From Phyllobacterium sp. 21LDTY02-6 (GTDB taxonomy: Bacteria; Pseudomonadota; Alphaproteobacteria; Rhizobiales; Rhizobiaceae), in contig NZ_JAMJWD020000001.1 of assembly GCF_023554255.2 (NCBI RefSeq), forward strand, positions 372,001 to 436,000: a stretch of DNA of 64,000 bases. The letters run 5' to 3'. The position numbers and the translations under genes are program-made. Of the stretch, positions 25,193 to 35,354 are shown piece after piece; the stretch's first letter is position 1, and every line of letters starts with the position of its first letter. Below the pieces are notes generated by a model. The model worked only from the letters and a program-made list of their open reading frames with translations. It ran no database searches and was not told where the DNA came from.

Positions 25193-26290
25193 ATGGCGGC
25201 ACTTTTCGAGCCATTCACCCTGAAGAATGTAACCCTGCGGAACAGGATCGCGGCATCGCCCATGTGCCAATATTCCGCCGAGGACGGGCTGGTGAACAAT
25301 TGGCATCTCGTGCATCTCGGCGGCCTTGCCCGTGGCGGCGCGGGATTGGTCGTGGTCGAGGCCACGGCGGTATCGCCCGAGGGGCGGATCACGCCCGCCT
25401 GCCTTGGCCTGTGGAAGGACGAGCAGATCCCGGGCCTGCGCTCGGCGGTGGAGCTGATCGAGGATGCGGGCGCGGTGGCGGGCATCCAGATCGGCCATGC
25501 CGGGCGCAAGGCCAGCGCCAACCGGCCCTGGGAAGGCGACGACCACATTGCCGAAGGCGATCCGCGCGGATGGGCGACGATAGCACCATCGGCGATTGCC
25601 CACGGCGGCGGTCTTTCCAAGGTGCCCGCGGCGATGACCAGGGCCGACATCGACCGGGTGAAGCAGGCATTCGTGGACAGCGCGCGCCGGGCCCTGGCTG
25701 CGGGTTTCAAATGGCTGGAACTGCATTTTGCCCATGGCTATCTCGCCCAGAGCTTCCTTTCCCGGCACGCCAACCAGCGCACCGACGAATATGGCGGCAG
25801 TGTCGAGAATCGCCGCCGTTTCCTGCTCGAGACGTTCCGTGCGGTTCGCGCCGTCTGGCCGCAGGAGCTGCCGCTGGCCATGCGGCTCGGCGTGATCGAA
25901 TTCGACGGGCATGACGAGGAAACGCTGGCCGAGGCCGTAGAACTGGTGCGCATCCTCAAGCAGGAGGGGCTCGACTTCATCGATGTCAGCATGGGATTCT
26001 CGACCGATGCCGCGAATATCCCCTGGGGTCCCGCGTTCCTCGGTCCAGTCGCCGGGCGGGTGCGGCAGGAAGCGGGATTGCCGGCCTCCACCTCCTGGTA
26101 TGTCAGCACGCCGCAACAGGCTGAGAAACTGGTGGCGGATGGCATGGTCGATCTCGTGATGCTGGCGCGGCCGCTGCTCAACGACCCGCACTGGCCCTAC
26201 CGCGCGGCGCGGGAACTCGGCGTCGATCGCCCGTCATGGGTGCTGCCCGCACCCTATGCGCATTGGCTGGATCGCTATCGCGCGGCATAG
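25193..26290 (+). CDS. Old Yellow Enzyme (YqjM-type NADPH:flavin oxidoreductase)
   Basis: 365 residues from ATG 25193, chosen over 25163 because AAGGAG sits nine bases upstream. The YqjM-class features are visible: ASPMCQYS with the redox-tuning Cys25, HLGGLARGGAGLVVVEATAV, the substrate-binding His pair in HFAHGYL (about 173-179) and RTDEYGGSVENR. It binds FMN and reduces activated C=C bonds of enones, nitroesters or quinones using NADPH. Regulation by the divergent ArsR-type gene suggests a role in detoxifying electrophiles. Confidence 0.88.
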   Translation: MAALFEPFTLKNVTLRNRIAASPMCQYSAEDGLVNNWHLVHLGGLARGGAGLVVVEATAVSPEGRITPACLGLWKDEQIPGLRSAVELIEDAGAVAGIQIGHAGRKASANRPWEGDDHIAEGDPRGWATIAPSAIAHGGGLSKVPAAMTRADIDRVKQAFVDSARRALAAGFKWLELHFAHGYLAQSFLSRHANQRTDEYGGSVENRRRFLLETFRAVRAVWPQELPLAMRLGVIEFDGHDEETLAEAVELVRILKQEGLDFIDVSMGFSTDAANIPWGPAFLGPVAGRVRQEAGLPASTSWYVSTPQQAEKLVADGMVDLVMLARPLLNDPHWPYRAARELGVDRPSWVLPAPYAHWLDRYRAA

Positions 26291-26406
26291 CGTCTGCAAA
26301 GATGCAGTTTTTGCAACCTGTTAGTACGGTTCTTTTAGAATAAGATTCCGGCATATGACCACAATATGAAACCGGCTGCTTGTTGGGCCGCAGGGCGCTC
26401 ATCTAT

Positions 26407-26434
26407 GTTGGTGGCAGGATTTCCCGCCACCAAC
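26407..26434 (+). promoter_or_regulatory. Leader hairpin upstream of metNIQ
   Basis: GTTGGTGGC at 26407-26415 pairs perfectly with GCCACCAAC at 26426-26434. There is no T-run after it. A second weaker hairpin (around 26480-26508) and more inverted motifs follow, so the ~130-base stretch before metN looks structured. The conserved core of the SAM-II riboswitch is not recognisable. It may be a leader regulator or merely mRNA structure. Confidence 0.45.
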
Positions 26435-26541
26435 CACCGAGCCTAAATGTTCAACACTTTTACCAAAGCCTATCGCAAATCGTCGATCGCCTATATAGAC
26501 GGTCGAAAATTGGCAATAGGGCGGCCGGGTGCGTGCCGCAG

Positions 26542-27651
26542 ATGAATATGATGGCGATAAAGACGAAGGCGCAGGCGGTTGCCCGGGACCCGCAGCGGGA
26601 TGCCGCGCCCATGGTGGAATTCCGCCAGGTTTCGAAGCGGTTTTCAGCCGGCAGGACGAGTGCGGAAGTGGTGGCGCTGGACGGGATCGATCTCACCGTT
26701 CCCCGCGGCTCGGTAACGGGCATCATCGGCCGCTCCGGCGCGGGCAAGTCGACGCTGATCCGGCTGGTCAATGGCCTCGAAAAGCCGAGCAGCGGGCAGG
26801 TCCATGTGGACGGAACCGACATTTCGGCCATGGACGAGAAGAGCCTGCGCTCGGTCCGCCGCGAGATCGGCATGATCTTCCAGCATTTCAACCTGCTCTC
26901 GTCGCGTACCGCATTCGACAATATTGCGCTGCCGCTCGAGATTGCCGGGCTCGACCGTCGTGCGATCGAAAGCCGCGTCACGCCGCTGCTCGAACTCGTC
27001 GGGCTTTCCGACAAGCGCGACCGCTATCCGTCCGAACTTTCCGGCGGCCAGAAGCAGCGGGTCGGCATTGCGCGGGCGCTCGCCACCGAGCCGAAGCTGC
27101 TGCTTTCCGACGAGGCGACCTCCGCGCTCGACCCCGAGACCACGCGGTCGATCCTGGCGCTGCTGCACCAGATCAACAGGGAACTGGGGCTTACCGTCCT
27201 CCTCATCACCCACGAGATGGAAGTCATCAAGACGATCGCGCACCATGTCGCCGTCATCGATGGCGGGCGCATCGTCGAGCAGGGCTCGACATTCGACGTG
27301 TTCACGGCACATGAACATCCGACGACACGCGCGCTTCTGAGCGGGCTTTCGGGGATGCACCTGCCGGAGTTCCTGACCAGCCGCATGAGCGAAGAGGCGG
27401 CGCCGGGGGCGCGCGCCATCATCCGCGTCATCTTCAAGGGCGAGAATGCGACCGAGCCGATGCTGGCGCGCCTCGGCAGCGAGCTTGGCATAGAAGTCAA
27501 CATCATGGCCGGCGCCGTGGACGAGATCGCGGGGCGCCCGTTCGGCCTGCTCGTCGTGTCGCTGCTGGCCGACGCAGAAAAACTGCGGGAAGCGCGCGCC
27601 TTCCTGCTGGAGCATGGTCTCGCATCGGAGGTGCTCGGTTATGTCCGCTGA
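26542..27651 (+). CDS. metN: Methionine ABC transporter ATP-binding protein MetN
   Basis: 369 residues. Walker [11 protein letters not shown]-loop [12 protein letters not shown], signature [16 protein letters not shown], Walker [13 protein letters not shown] and H-loop THEME, followed by a C-terminal ACT-like (NIL) domain of about 85 residues that in MetN binds methionine to inhibit transport. [17 protein letters not shown] is characteristic of the methionine family. Three in-frame ATGs lie within ten bases (26542, 26548, 26551); the first is used. Its end overlaps metI by 11 bp. Confidence 0.92.
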   Translation: MNMMAIKTKAQAVARDPQRDAAPMVEFRQVSKRFSAGRTSAEVVALDGIDLTVPRGSVTGIIGRSGAGKSTLIRLVNGLEKPSSGQVHVDGTDISAMDEKSLRSVRREIGMIFQHFNLLSSRTAFDNIALPLEIAGLDRRAIESRVTPLLELVGLSDKRDRYPSELSGGQKQRVGIARALATEPKLLLSDEATSALDPETTRSILALLHQINRELGLTVLLITHEMEVIKTIAHHVAVIDGGRIVEQGSTFDVFTAHEHPTTRALLSGLSGMHLPEFLTSRMSEEAAPGARAIIRVIFKGENATEPMLARLGSELGIEVNIMAGAVDEIAGRPFGLLVVSLLADAEKLREARAFLLEHGLASEVLGYVR

Positions 27652-28306
27652 CATCATCTATCTCATCATCAGGGCGACCGGCCAGACGCTGTACATGGTC
27701 GCGGTCGCCGGCCTCGTCGGCTCGCTGTTCGGCATTCCGCTCGGCGTATTCCTCGCGACCAGCGAGAAGGGCGAGCTGTTTCCGGCGCCGCGCACCAACA
27801 GGGTGCTCGGCCTCATCGTCAACGCCACGCGCTCGACGCCCTTCATCATCCTCGTCGTCGCGATAATCCCGTTCACGCGGCTGATCGCCGGGACCTCCAT
27901 CGGCACCAATGCCGCCATCGTTCCCCTGACGCTCGCCACCGTTCCCTTCATCGCGCGCCTTGTCGAGACGTCCATTCGCGAGGTCGATTCCGGGCTTTCG
28001 GAGGCTGCGCGGGCGATGGGCGCGAGCCCCATGCAGATCGTCTTCAAGGTGCTGCTGGCCGAGGCCCGCCCGGGTATCGCCGCGGCGCTGACACTGACGA
28101 TCGTCAGCCTCATCGGCTATTCGGCCATGGTCGGCGCGGTCGGCGGCGGCGGGCTCGGCGATCTCGGCATCCGCTACGGCTACCAGCGCTTCATGCCGGA
28201 TGTGATGGCTGTCGTCGTCGTCGTCCTCATCGTGCTCGTTCAGCTTGTCCAGAGCGCCGGCGACCGTCTCGCCCGGCAGTTCGACAAGCGAAACCGTCCC
28301 AGATAA
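27641..28306 (+). CDS. metI: Methionine ABC transporter permease MetI
   Basis: 221 residues with about five membrane helices. [28 protein letters not shown] and the coupling region [16 protein letters not shown] (about 123-138) followed by [27 protein letters not shown] are near-diagnostic of MetI. Two copies would form the inner-membrane pore. The start lies inside the end of metN; metQ follows after 25 bp. Confidence 0.93.
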   Translation: MSADIIYLIIRATGQTLYMVAVAGLVGSLFGIPLGVFLATSEKGELFPAPRTNRVLGLIVNATRSTPFIILVVAIIPFTRLIAGTSIGTNAAIVPLTLATVPFIARLVETSIREVDSGLSEAARAMGASPMQIVFKVLLAEARPGIAAALTLTIVSLIGYSAMVGAVGGGGLGDLGIRYGYQRFMPDVMAVVVVVLIVLVQLVQSAGDRLARQFDKRNRPR

Positions 28307-28331
28307 TCAAGAAACACAACAGGAGTATGAG

Positions 28332-29114
28332 ATGTTGAAGAAAATTCTCGGTGTGGCCGCACTGGCAGCGGTCCTGAGCGCCACCGGCGCACTGGCCGAA
28401 ACGATCAAGATCGGCGCGACGCCGGGCGAACATGCCCAGATCCTGGAGAAGGTGAAGGAAGTGGCCAAGCCGAAGGGCCTGGACATCGAAATCCTCGAAT
28501 TCTCCGACTATGTGGTTCCGAACCAGGCGCTGAACGATGGCGAGCTCGACGCCAACTCGTTCCAGCACAAGCCCTATCTCGACAACCAGATCGCCGACCG
28601 CAAGTTCGATATCGTCGACGTCGCCTATACGGTGAACTTCCCGATGGGCGTCTACTCGAAGAAGGTGAAGAGCTTCGACGAACTGGCCGATGGCGCGACG
28701 ATTTCCATCCCCAACGATCCGACCAATGGCGGACGGGCGCTGCTCATCCTCGCCGACAAGGGCGCGATCAAGCTGAAGGAAGGCGCGGGCCTCAAGGTAA
28801 CGGTCAATGACGTCACCGAGAACCCGAAGAACTTCAAGTTCGTGGAACTGGACGCCGCGCAGCTGCCCCGTTCGATCGACGATGTCGATGCAGCCGCGAT
28901 CAACACCAACTACGCGCTCGAAGCCGGTCTCGACCCGATGAACGGCACCATCCTCAAGGAAGGCGAGAAGGCTCCCTACATCAATCTGATCGCCGTTCGC
29001 ACCGCCGACAAGGACAAGCCCTGGGTGAAGACGCTGATCGAGGCCTATCACTCCGATCCGGTGAAGCAGTTCATCCTCGACAAGTACAAGGGTGCCGCGG
29101 TACCGAGCTGGTAA
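28332..29114 (+). CDS. metQ: D/L-methionine-binding protein MetQ
   Basis: 260 residues with a signal peptide (1-22, ending ALA) and no lipobox cysteine, so it is predicted soluble in the periplasm. KIGATPGEHAQILE, DANSFQHKPYLDNQ, SIPNDPTNGGRAL and AAINTNYALEAGL are the standard NlpA/MetQ motifs. AGGAG precedes the ATG. It is the last gene of metNIQ and is followed by a strong terminator. Confidence 0.93.
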   Translation: MLKKILGVAALAAVLSATGALAETIKIGATPGEHAQILEKVKEVAKPKGLDIEILEFSDYVVPNQALNDGELDANSFQHKPYLDNQIADRKFDIVDVAYTVNFPMGVYSKKVKSFDELADGATISIPNDPTNGGRALLILADKGAIKLKEGAGLKVTVNDVTENPKNFKFVELDAAQLPRSIDDVDAAAINTNYALEAGLDPMNGTILKEGEKAPYINLIAVRTADKDKPWVKTLIEAYHSDPVKQFILDKYKGAAVPSW

Positions 29115-29122
29115 GCATCACG

Positions 29123-29152
29123 AAAAAGGCCGGGTTCGTCCCGGCCTTTTTT
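29123..29152 (+). terminator. Rho-independent terminator of metNIQ
   Basis: AAAAAGGCCGGG and CCCGGCCTTTTTT form a perfect 12-bp stem with a 5-base loop and T-tail, eight bases after the metQ stop. The A-tract before the stem lets it serve the converging ugp transcript as well. Confidence 0.92.
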
Positions 29153-29180
29153 ATGCCTGTCCTGAAATGGTTCTTCCGGC

Positions 29181-30257
29181 TCAATCGTTCAGGCGCTTGC
29201 CGTCCTTGCCGAAAAGATGGAGCTTTTCCCGGGGTATGATCACCCGCAGGCTGTCGCCGGTCTGCGACGCCGAACGGCCCGCCACGCGCACGACCACCCT
29301 TTCGCCGCCGACTATTCCATAGACATAGCTTTCCGCGCCGACAGGCTCGACGCCGAGAATGCCGAGCTCCAGCACGAGCCCGCCGGCATGCGACTTCTCG
29401 TCGGCGGCAACCTCGAGATCTTCGGGCCGGAACCCGATCACCGCGCCTTCGCCGGGCACGGCAAGCCCGGTTGCGCCGATCTTGGTTCCATCATTGAGAA
29501 TGAGGCCGTTGCCGTCGCTGGTCACATGAACGAGGTTCATGGGCGGCGCGCCGATGAAACTTGCGACGAAGGTGCTCGCCGGCTTCTCGTAGATATCCAG
29601 CGGCGCCCCGATCTGCTCGACGGCACCGGCATTCATCACCACCAGGATATCGGCGAGCGTCATGGCTTCGAGCTGGTCATGCGTGACATAGACGCTGGTC
29701 ACCCCGAGCTGGCGCTGGAGGTTCTTGATCTCCACCCGCATCTGCCCGCGCAGTTTCGCGTCGAGGTTCGACAGCGGCTCGTCGAAGAGGAACACTTTCG
29801 GGTTGCGGACGATGGCGCGGCCCATGGCGACGCGCTGGCGCTGGCCGCCGGATAGTTCGCGCGGGCGGCGATCGAGGAGATGCGTCAGTTCCAGCGTCTG
29901 GGCGGCCTCGCGCACCCGCTTGTCGATCTGGTCCTTCGGCATGCCGCGATTGCGCAGGCCATAGGCCATGTTGTCATAGACCTTCATATGCGGATAGAGC
30001 GCATAATTCTGGAACACCATGGCGATATCGCGCTCGGCGGGTCCAAGGTCGTTGACCGTCCTGTCGTCGATCCGCACGGTGCCGCCGGTGATCGATTCCA
30101 GCCCGGCGATCATGCGCAGCAAGGTTGATTTGCCGCAGCCGGAGGGGCCGACCAGCACGCAGAGCGCGCCATCCTCGATGGCGATGTTCACGCCCTTGAC
30201 CGCTTCTACCGAGCTGCCATAGACCTTGCGGACATCGGTCAATTCTACGCTTGCCAT
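29181..30257 (-). CDS. ugpC: sn-Glycerol-3-phosphate-type ABC transporter ATPase UgpC
   Basis: 358 residues of the MalK/UgpC class: Walker [10 protein letters not shown] (about 38-46), [53 protein letters not shown], then a C-terminal TOBE/MalK domain (about 240-358). It is the last gene of a ugpB-A-E-C operon and hydrolyses ATP for G3P or glycerophosphodiester uptake. The spacing from ugpE is three bases. Confidence 0.88.
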   Translation of the reverse strand: MASVELTDVRKVYGSSVEAVKGVNIAIEDGALCVLVGPSGCGKSTLLRMIAGLESITGGTVRIDDRTVNDLGPAERDIAMVFQNYALYPHMKVYDNMAYGLRNRGMPKDQIDKRVREAAQTLELTHLLDRRPRELSGGQRQRVAMGRAIVRNPKVFLFDEPLSNLDAKLRGQMRVEIKNLQRQLGVTSVYVTHDQLEAMTLADILVVMNAGAVEQIGAPLDIYEKPASTFVASFIGAPPMNLVHVTSDGNGLILNDGTKIGATGLAVPGEGAVIGFRPEDLEVAADEKSHAGGLVLELGILGVEPVGAESYVYGIVGGERVVVRVAGRSASQTGDSLRVIIPREKLHLFGKDGKRLND

Positions 30258-30260
30258 AAA

Positions 30261-31109
30261 TCACTTCTCCGTTTCGACCAAGCCGCGCACGAACCAGCGT
30301 TGCATCAGGACGACAACGAGAATGGGCGGGACAATGGCAAGAATGCTGGTGACCATCACCAGATGCCATTCGGTATCGGCATCGGCGAAGGAGATCATTT
30401 TCCGCAGGCCGATCACGATCGTGGCCATGTCGTTGCGGTTCGTCATGAGCAGCGGCCAGAGATATTGCGTCCAGCCATAGATGAAGAGGATGACGAAGAG
30501 CGCGGCGATGTTGGTCTTCGACAAGGGAAGCAGGATGTCCTTGAAGAAGCGCCAGGGCCCGGCGCCATCGACGCGCGCCGCTTCCACCAGTTCGCCGGGG
30601 ATCGTCATGAAGAATTGCCGGAACAGAAGGGTCGCCGTGGCCGAAGCCATGAGCGGCAGGATCAGCCCGGTATAGGTATCGATGAGGCCGAGATCGACCA
30701 TGATCTTGTAGGTCGGCAGGATGCGCACCTCGACGGGGAGCATCAATGTGATGAAAATCAGCCAGAAGAACACCATGCGCCCGGGGAAGCGGAAGAACAC
30801 GATGGCATAGGCCGAGAGGATGGAAATGACGATCTTGCCGATCGCTATGCCAAGCGCCATCACCAGCGTATTGAACAGCAGCCGGCCGACGCCGACGCCG
30901 CCGATGCGCCCGACGCCGCCGAACAGCGCCGCCTTGTAGTTCTCCCAGAAATGGGCGCCGGGCAGGAGCGACAGCGGCGGACGCATCACCTCCTGCAGGG
31001 TCTGCGTCGAGGCGACGAAGGTGTAGTAGATCGGAAAGGCGACGATCACTATGCCCAGGATCAGGATGAAATGGGCGATGAAGCGGCCTATGGGATTGTT
31101 CTCGATCAT
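30261..31109 (-). CDS. ugpE: sn-Glycerol-3-phosphate-type permease UgpE
   Basis: 282 residues with six membrane helices. The coupling motif ELVEAARVDGAGPWRFFKDILLP (about 190-212) is the MalG/UgpE version, and RFFFPG-like and VEVRILPTYKIM segments match UgpE. It partners UgpA in the inner membrane; it follows ugpA after nine bases and precedes ugpC. Confidence 0.87.
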   Translation of the reverse strand: MIENNPIGRFIAHFILILGIVIVAFPIYYTFVASTQTLQEVMRPPLSLLPGAHFWENYKAALFGGVGRIGGVGVGRLLFNTLVMALGIAIGKIVISILSAYAIVFFRFPGRMVFFWLIFITLMLPVEVRILPTYKIMVDLGLIDTYTGLILPLMASATATLLFRQFFMTIPGELVEAARVDGAGPWRFFKDILLPLSKTNIAALFVILFIYGWTQYLWPLLMTNRNDMATIVIGLRKMISFADADTEWHLVMVTSILAIVPPILVVVLMQRWFVRGLVETEK

Positions 31110-31118
31110 GTCCGCATC

Positions 31119-32009
31119 CTAGCCGTAATGGACTTTCCGCTCGACATAGCGGAACTGAATGGCCGTCAGGGCAATGACGATGACCATGAGGATCACCGAT
31201 TGCGCTGCCGAGTCGCCGAGAATGAGGTTGACGAAACCGTCATTGTAGACCTTGTAGACCAGTGTTTCCGTTGCCTTGCCGGGGCCGCCGCCGGTGACGG
31301 CATGGATGATGCCGAACGTGTCGAAGAAGGCGTAGACGGTATTGACGACGAGCAGGAAGAAGGTCGTCGGCGCCAGCAGCGGAAAGATGATCGTCCAGAA
31401 CCGCTTGTTTTCGCCCGCGCCATCGATGGCGGCGGCTTCGATGAGCGATTTCGGGATGCTTTGGAGGCCGGCGACGAAGAACAGGAAATTGTAGCTTATC
31501 TGCTTCCACGCCGCCGCGGCGACGACCAGCACCATGGCCTGGCCGCTGTCCAGCAGCGGATCCCAATTATAGCCGGTAGAGCGGATCAGATAGGCGAGGG
31601 TGCCCATCGAGGGGTTGAACAGGAAGAGCCACAGCATGCCGGCGATTGCCGGCGCCACCGCGTAGGGCCAGATGAGCAATGTGCGGTAGATGCCCTTGCC
31701 GCGCACGACCTTGTCGGCCATGACGGCGAGCAAAAGCGCGAGCGCCATCGCTATCAGCGCGGTCGCCACCGAAAAGACCACGGTCACCTGCAGGGAATTC
31801 AGGTAGTTCGGATCGTTGAGGACGCGCTTGAAATTGCCGAGGCCGACGAATTGCGTCGCCAGACCGAACGGGTCCTCGCGCAGCACCGATTGCTGGATGG
31901 CCTGCGAGGCAGGCCAATAGAAGAAGATGATGGTGATCGCGAGCTGCGGGGCAAGGAGAAGATAGGGCAATAATTTATTCGGAAACGTCACGCGGGTGGA
32001 CGATGCCAT
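31119..32009 (-). CDS. ugpA: sn-Glycerol-3-phosphate-type permease UgpA
   Basis: 296 residues, six helices, with [21 protein letters not shown] near residues 29-50, a stretch close to that of known UgpA proteins, and the coupling motif [19 protein letters not shown] (about 187-205). GVGNF-like VGLGNF precedes the second helix. It is separated from ugpB by a 73-bp gap that contains a perfect hairpin. Confidence 0.9.
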   Translation of the reverse strand: MASSTRVTFPNKLLPYLLLAPQLAITIIFFYWPASQAIQQSVLREDPFGLATQFVGLGNFKRVLNDPNYLNSLQVTVVFSVATALIAMALALLLAVMADKVVRGKGIYRTLLIWPYAVAPAIAGMLWLFLFNPSMGTLAYLIRSTGYNWDPLLDSGQAMVLVVAAAAWKQISYNFLFFVAGLQSIPKSLIEAAAIDGAGENKRFWTIIFPLLAPTTFFLLVVNTVYAFFDTFGIIHAVTGGGPGKATETLVYKVYNDGFVNLILGDSAAQSVILMVIVIALTAIQFRYVERKVHYG

Positions 32010-32035
32010 GAATAATCTCGCTTTATCAAAGAGGG

Positions 32036-32066
32036 ATCCGTCCGCGCTGAAATTCCGCGGACGGAT
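32036..32066 (-). promoter_or_regulatory. Intra-operon hairpin between ugpB and ugpA
   Basis: ATCCGTCCGCG and CGCGGACGGAT form a perfect 11-bp stem with a 9-base loop, starting 16 bp beyond the ugpB stop. A T-run is lacking. As at 15965-15991 and 40436-40457, it follows a binding-protein gene and probably protects or partly ends that message. Confidence 0.75.
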
Positions 32067-32082
32067 TGCGTTGCAACGATGC

Positions 32083-33393
32083 TTACTGGCCGATGGCCTG
32101 CTTTATGGCGGCATTGCCGCGCTCTACAGCATTGTCGAGCGCCTGCTGGGCGGTCTGCTTGCCGGCCAGCATGTTCTCGAACTCCTCGTTCTCGATATCG
32201 CGGACCTGCGGAAGATTGACGAGGCGAACGCCCTTGGAGTTCTCGGTCGGTGCCTTGCCCATCATCTGCTTGATCGGGATCTCGCGCGCCGGGTTCTTGT
32301 CGTAGAAGCCGGATTTCTTCGTCTCTTCATAGGCTGCGAGCGTAACCGGGAGGTAGCCCGAGACCTGATGCAGGCGCGCCTGGATTTCGGTCTTCGACAG
32401 GAAGGCGAAGAAGGCGGCGACGCCCTTGTACTGCTCGTCGGATTTTCCGGCGAAGACCCAGAGGCTCGCGCCGCCGGGCGTGGTGTTCTGCGGTGCGCCC
32501 TGGGCTTCCGGCTCATAGGGCAGCTGCCCGGTGCCGTAATTGATACCCGACTTGACGACATCGCCCAGACCGCCGGAGGATTCGGTGAAGATGCCGCATT
32601 CACCGGAGGTGAAGAGCTGCTTGGCTTCCGAGGTGCGTCCGCCGTAACGGAAGGTGCCGTCCTTGGCGAGATCGGCCAGTTCCTGGAAATGCTTGACGAA
32701 GATCGGGGCGTTGATCTTCAGTTCGACGTCGGTTCCGGCAATGCCGTTCTCGTTGCTGCCGAAGGAGACGTTGTTCCAGGCGGCAAAATTCTCGGTATGG
32801 ATCCATGTGAGCCAGGTCGAGGTATAGCCGCAATTGGCCGCGCCGCTGGTCTTGATCTTCTTCGCCGCTTCCCAGACTTCCGGCCAGGTCTTCGGCGGGT
32901 TGTTCTCGTCGAGACCTGCCTTCTTGAAGATGTCCTTGTTGTAATAAAGGATCGGCGAGGAGCTGTTATAGGGGAAGGACAGCATGGTGCCGTCCGGCTT
33001 CGAATAATAGGCGACGATGCCCGGCAGATAGAGGCTCTTGTCGAACTTCGAATCGCCCATCGACAGGATGTCGGCGACCGGCTTGATGGCGCCCTCGGCG
33101 CCCATCATGACGCCCGTGCCCGCATCGAAGACCTGGATGATGTCCGGTGCCTGCTTGGCGCGGAAGGCCGCAATGCCGGCATTCAGCGTTTCGGGATAGG
33201 TGCCCTTGAATACGGGCGTTACCTTGTATTCGCTCTGGCTTTCGTTGAATTCCTTGGCCAGCGTGTTCACCACCTCGTTGTTGGCGCCGGACATGGCGTG
33301 CCACCAGGAGACTTCGGTGACGGCAAAGGATGAAGTGGACGAGGCGAGGATAAAGCCTAGTGCAAGGCTGATCTTGCGGCTGTCAATCTGCAT
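32083..33393 (-). CDS. ugpB: sn-Glycerol-3-phosphate-binding protein UgpB
   Basis: 436 residues from the ATG at 33393, chosen because GGGAGA lies seven bases upstream and a signal peptide (1-24, ending SFA) follows at once; the upstream extension has no such features. [48 protein letters not shown] and [16 protein letters not shown] are strongly UgpB-like. It captures G3P or glycerophosphodiesters in the periplasm. A Pho-box-like sequence lies about 60 bp upstream, in keeping with phosphate-starvation control of ugp operons. Confidence 0.9.
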   Translation of the reverse strand: MQIDSRKISLALGFILASSTSSFAVTEVSWWHAMSGANNEVVNTLAKEFNESQSEYKVTPVFKGTYPETLNAGIAAFRAKQAPDIIQVFDAGTGVMMGAEGAIKPVADILSMGDSKFDKSLYLPGIVAYYSKPDGTMLSFPYNSSSPILYYNKDIFKKAGLDENNPPKTWPEVWEAAKKIKTSGAANCGYTSTWLTWIHTENFAAWNNVSFGSNENGIAGTDVELKINAPIFVKHFQELADLAKDGTFRYGGRTSEAKQLFTSGECGIFTESSGGLGDVVKSGINYGTGQLPYEPEAQGAPQNTTPGGASLWVFAGKSDEQYKGVAAFFAFLSKTEIQARLHQVSGYLPVTLAAYEETKKSGFYDKNPAREIPIKQMMGKAPTENSKGVRLVNLPQVRDIENEEFENMLAGKQTAQQALDNAVERGNAAIKQAIGQ

Positions 33394-33453
33394 TTGTTTC
33401 TCCCATTCGTGAGGCGTCATCTTCAGTGCGCTTGCGGTCAGTATCCTTATTAT

Positions 33454-33471
33454 GTGACAGACAAACAACAG
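33454..33471 (-). promoter_or_regulatory. Candidate Pho box upstream of ugpB
   Basis: On the minus strand the sequence reads CTGTTGTTTGTCTGTCAC: two CTGTNAY-like 7-mers spaced 11 bp apart start to start, the spacing of PhoB boxes (consensus CTGTCAT-N4-CTGTCAT; five of seven and six of seven matches). It lies 61-78 bp before the ugpB start, a suitable position for activation. Confidence 0.6.
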
Positions 33472-33542
33472 TTTTCTGTCCGCCGGCCTTTTTCGGACGG
33501 CCGGCCTGTGGAAAAATGCGCAGCTGTTCACTTATCGGGGCT

Positions 33543-34142
33543 TCAGATCAGGGTGACGCCCGCCTTCAGCATGCGATCGGTCATGATCTTCATGGAGCCG
33601 GCAAGGTCGATGCCGCGGCAGGCATCCATCAGCACCTCGGCGGTGAAACCCTGGCTGACGGCGTCGAGCGCCGAATAGGCCACGCAGAAATCCGTGGCAA
33701 GGCCGACAAAGGTGACATGGGTAATGCCCCGTTCGCGCAGATAGCCCGCAAGCCCCGTCGGCGTCCGGCGGTCGTTCTCGAAAAAGGCCGAATAGCTGTC
33801 GATGTGCGGGCGGAAACCCTTGCGGATGACGAGCTGCGCCTTGGTCCAGTGCAGATCCGGATGGAACTCGGCGCCGACCGAGCCCTGGACGCAGTGGTCG
33901 GGCCATAATGTCTGCTCGCCATAGGGCATGGCGATCGTGTCGAAGGGCGCTCTTCCGGGATGCGAGGAGGCGAAGCTCGAATGCTGCGCCGGGTGCCAGT
34001 CCTGGGTGAGGATGACACGGTCGAAACGAAGGATGAGCTTGTTGACGATCGGCAGGATTTCATCGCCGGCGTCGACGGCGAGCGCGCCACCGGGGCAGAA
34101 ATCATTCTGCACGTCGATGACGATCAGGGCGTCCTTGGTCAT
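33543..34142 (-). CDS. pncA: Nicotinamidase
   Basis: 199 residues. The isochorismatase-fold nicotinamidase triad is visible as Asp10 (VIDVQNDF), Lys109 (VIRKG) and Cys153 (TDFCV), with metal ligands in TQDWHP (Asp48, His50) and PDHC (His83). It converts nicotinamide to nicotinate for NAD salvage, and also pyrazinamide. It lies between nagA and ugpB on the same strand, with 51 bp to nagA, so it might be read through from the amino-sugar operon. Confidence 0.9.
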   Translation of the reverse strand: MTKDALIVIDVQNDFCPGGALAVDAGDEILPIVNKLILRFDRVILTQDWHPAQHSSFASSHPGRAPFDTIAMPYGEQTLWPDHCVQGSVGAEFHPDLHWTKAQLVIRKGFRPHIDSYSAFFENDRRTPTGLAGYLRERGITHVTFVGLATDFCVAYSALDAVSQGFTAEVLMDACRGIDLAGSMKIMTDRMLKAGVTLI

Positions 34143-34193
34143 TGTCGGGTTCTCTCGGTGAGCGGCAAGACTACGGCCAAGCGGCGGCCCGCG

Positions 34194-35354
34194 TCAACGC
34201 GCGTAGTGCGTATCGCCGCCGACCCAGACATGGTTCACATCGAGATCGTCGCCGAGATGGACGATGTCGGCGGCATAGCCGGCGGCGATCCTGCCGCGAT
34301 GATGATCGATGCGGATGCTCTGCGCCGGGTAGAGCGACGCCATGCGCAACGCCTCTTCCAGCGGCAGGCCGAGCTCGCGATGGACGAAGCGCACCGCCGA
34401 TATCATGTCGAGATCGGCACCGGCCAGCGTGCCGTCGGCCAGGGTCAGCCGTCCGCCGGCGCGGGTGATCGTGCGGCCATTGAGCGTGAGCGTGGTGATG
34501 TCGGTGCCGATGGTGGACATCGCGTCGGTCACCAGGAATATGCGGCCGGGTCCCTGCTTGGCGCGCAGGGCGATCGACATCGCCGCCTTGTCGACATGGA
34601 AGCCGTCGGCGATCAATCCGGCCGAGAGCGCGCCGGACTGCAGGGCGGCGCCGACGAGTCCGGGGCTGCGGTGGCCGAGCTGGCTCATGGCGTTGAACAG
34701 ATGCGTGACCATGCTGGCGCCGGCGTCGCATGCGGCCATCGCCACCTCGAAGCTGGCGCCGCTATGGCCGAGGCTGACGATGATGCCGGCATCGGCCATG
34801 GCGGTGATCTTTTCCGCCGGCACCGTTTCGGGCGCAAGCGTCGTCAGCAGCACGGGTATCTCCTGCGCCGCCTCTATGATGGCGACGAGATCGGCATCGT
34901 CCATCGGCCGGATCAGTTGCGGATCGTGCGTTCCCTTGTGGCTGACCGAAAGATGCGGGCCTTCGAGGTGGAGGCCGGCAAAGCCCGGCACCCGGTCGCG
35001 CGCCGCTGCCCTGGCGGCGGCAATGGCGGCGGCGGTGATTGCGGGCGTGTCGGTGATCAGCGTCGGCAGGAGCGCCGTGGTGCCGAAGGCGAAATGCGCG
35101 CTGCATATGCGGGCGATGATTTCGGCGCTGGGGCCGTCATTGAGCAGGACGCCGCCGCCGCCATTCACCTGGACGTCGATGAAGCCGGGAACGAGCCTGC
35201 CGCCCGGGAGCGCGACGCGTCGCGTTTCGGCCGGAAGCGAGCCGGCGGCAACGATGCCGGCAATGGTGCTGCCATCGACGACGAGCGCGCAATCGGAGTG
35301 CCATTCATCGCCGTCGAATATCTCGGCCCCGACAAGGGCAAATTCCGTGCTCAT
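34194..35354 (-). CDS. nagA: N-acetylglucosamine-6-phosphate deacetylase
   Basis: 386 residues. LVPGFIDVQVNGGGGV, HLEGPHLS (metal-binding Glu), LGHSGAS, THLFNAMSQL (metal-binding His) and LVTDAM (catalytic Asp) are in the order typical of NagA. It removes acetate from GlcNAc-6-phosphate, giving glucosamine-6-phosphate for the SIS-type deaminase encoded just before it. The start overlaps the SIS gene stop by ATGA. Last gene of the nagK-gntR-SIS-nagA unit. Confidence 0.92.
   Translation of the reverse strand: MSTEFALVGAEIFDGDEWHSDCALVVDGSTIAGIVAAGSLPAETRRVALPGGRLVPGFIDVQVNGGGGVLLNDGPSAEIIARICSAHFAFGTTALLPTLITDTPAITAAAIAAARAAARDRVPGFAGLHLEGPHLSVSHKGTHDPQLIRPMDDADLVAIIEAAQEIPVLLTTLAPETVPAEKITAMADAGIIVSLGHSGASFEVAMAACDAGASMVTHLFNAMSQLGHRSPGLVGAALQSGALSAGLIADGFHVDKAAMSIALRAKQGPGRIFLVTDAMSTIGTDITTLTLNGRTITRAGGRLTLADGTLAGADLDMISAVRFVHRELGLPLEEALRMASLYPAQSIRIDHHRGRIAAGYAADIVHLGDDLDVNHVWVGGDTHYAR

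Noticed and set aside
26400-26541. SAM-II riboswitch upstream of metN
   Set aside because: A hairpin and a GCCTAAA-like word are present but the conserved SAM-II loop and pseudoknot sequences do not align; kept only as an unspecified leader.
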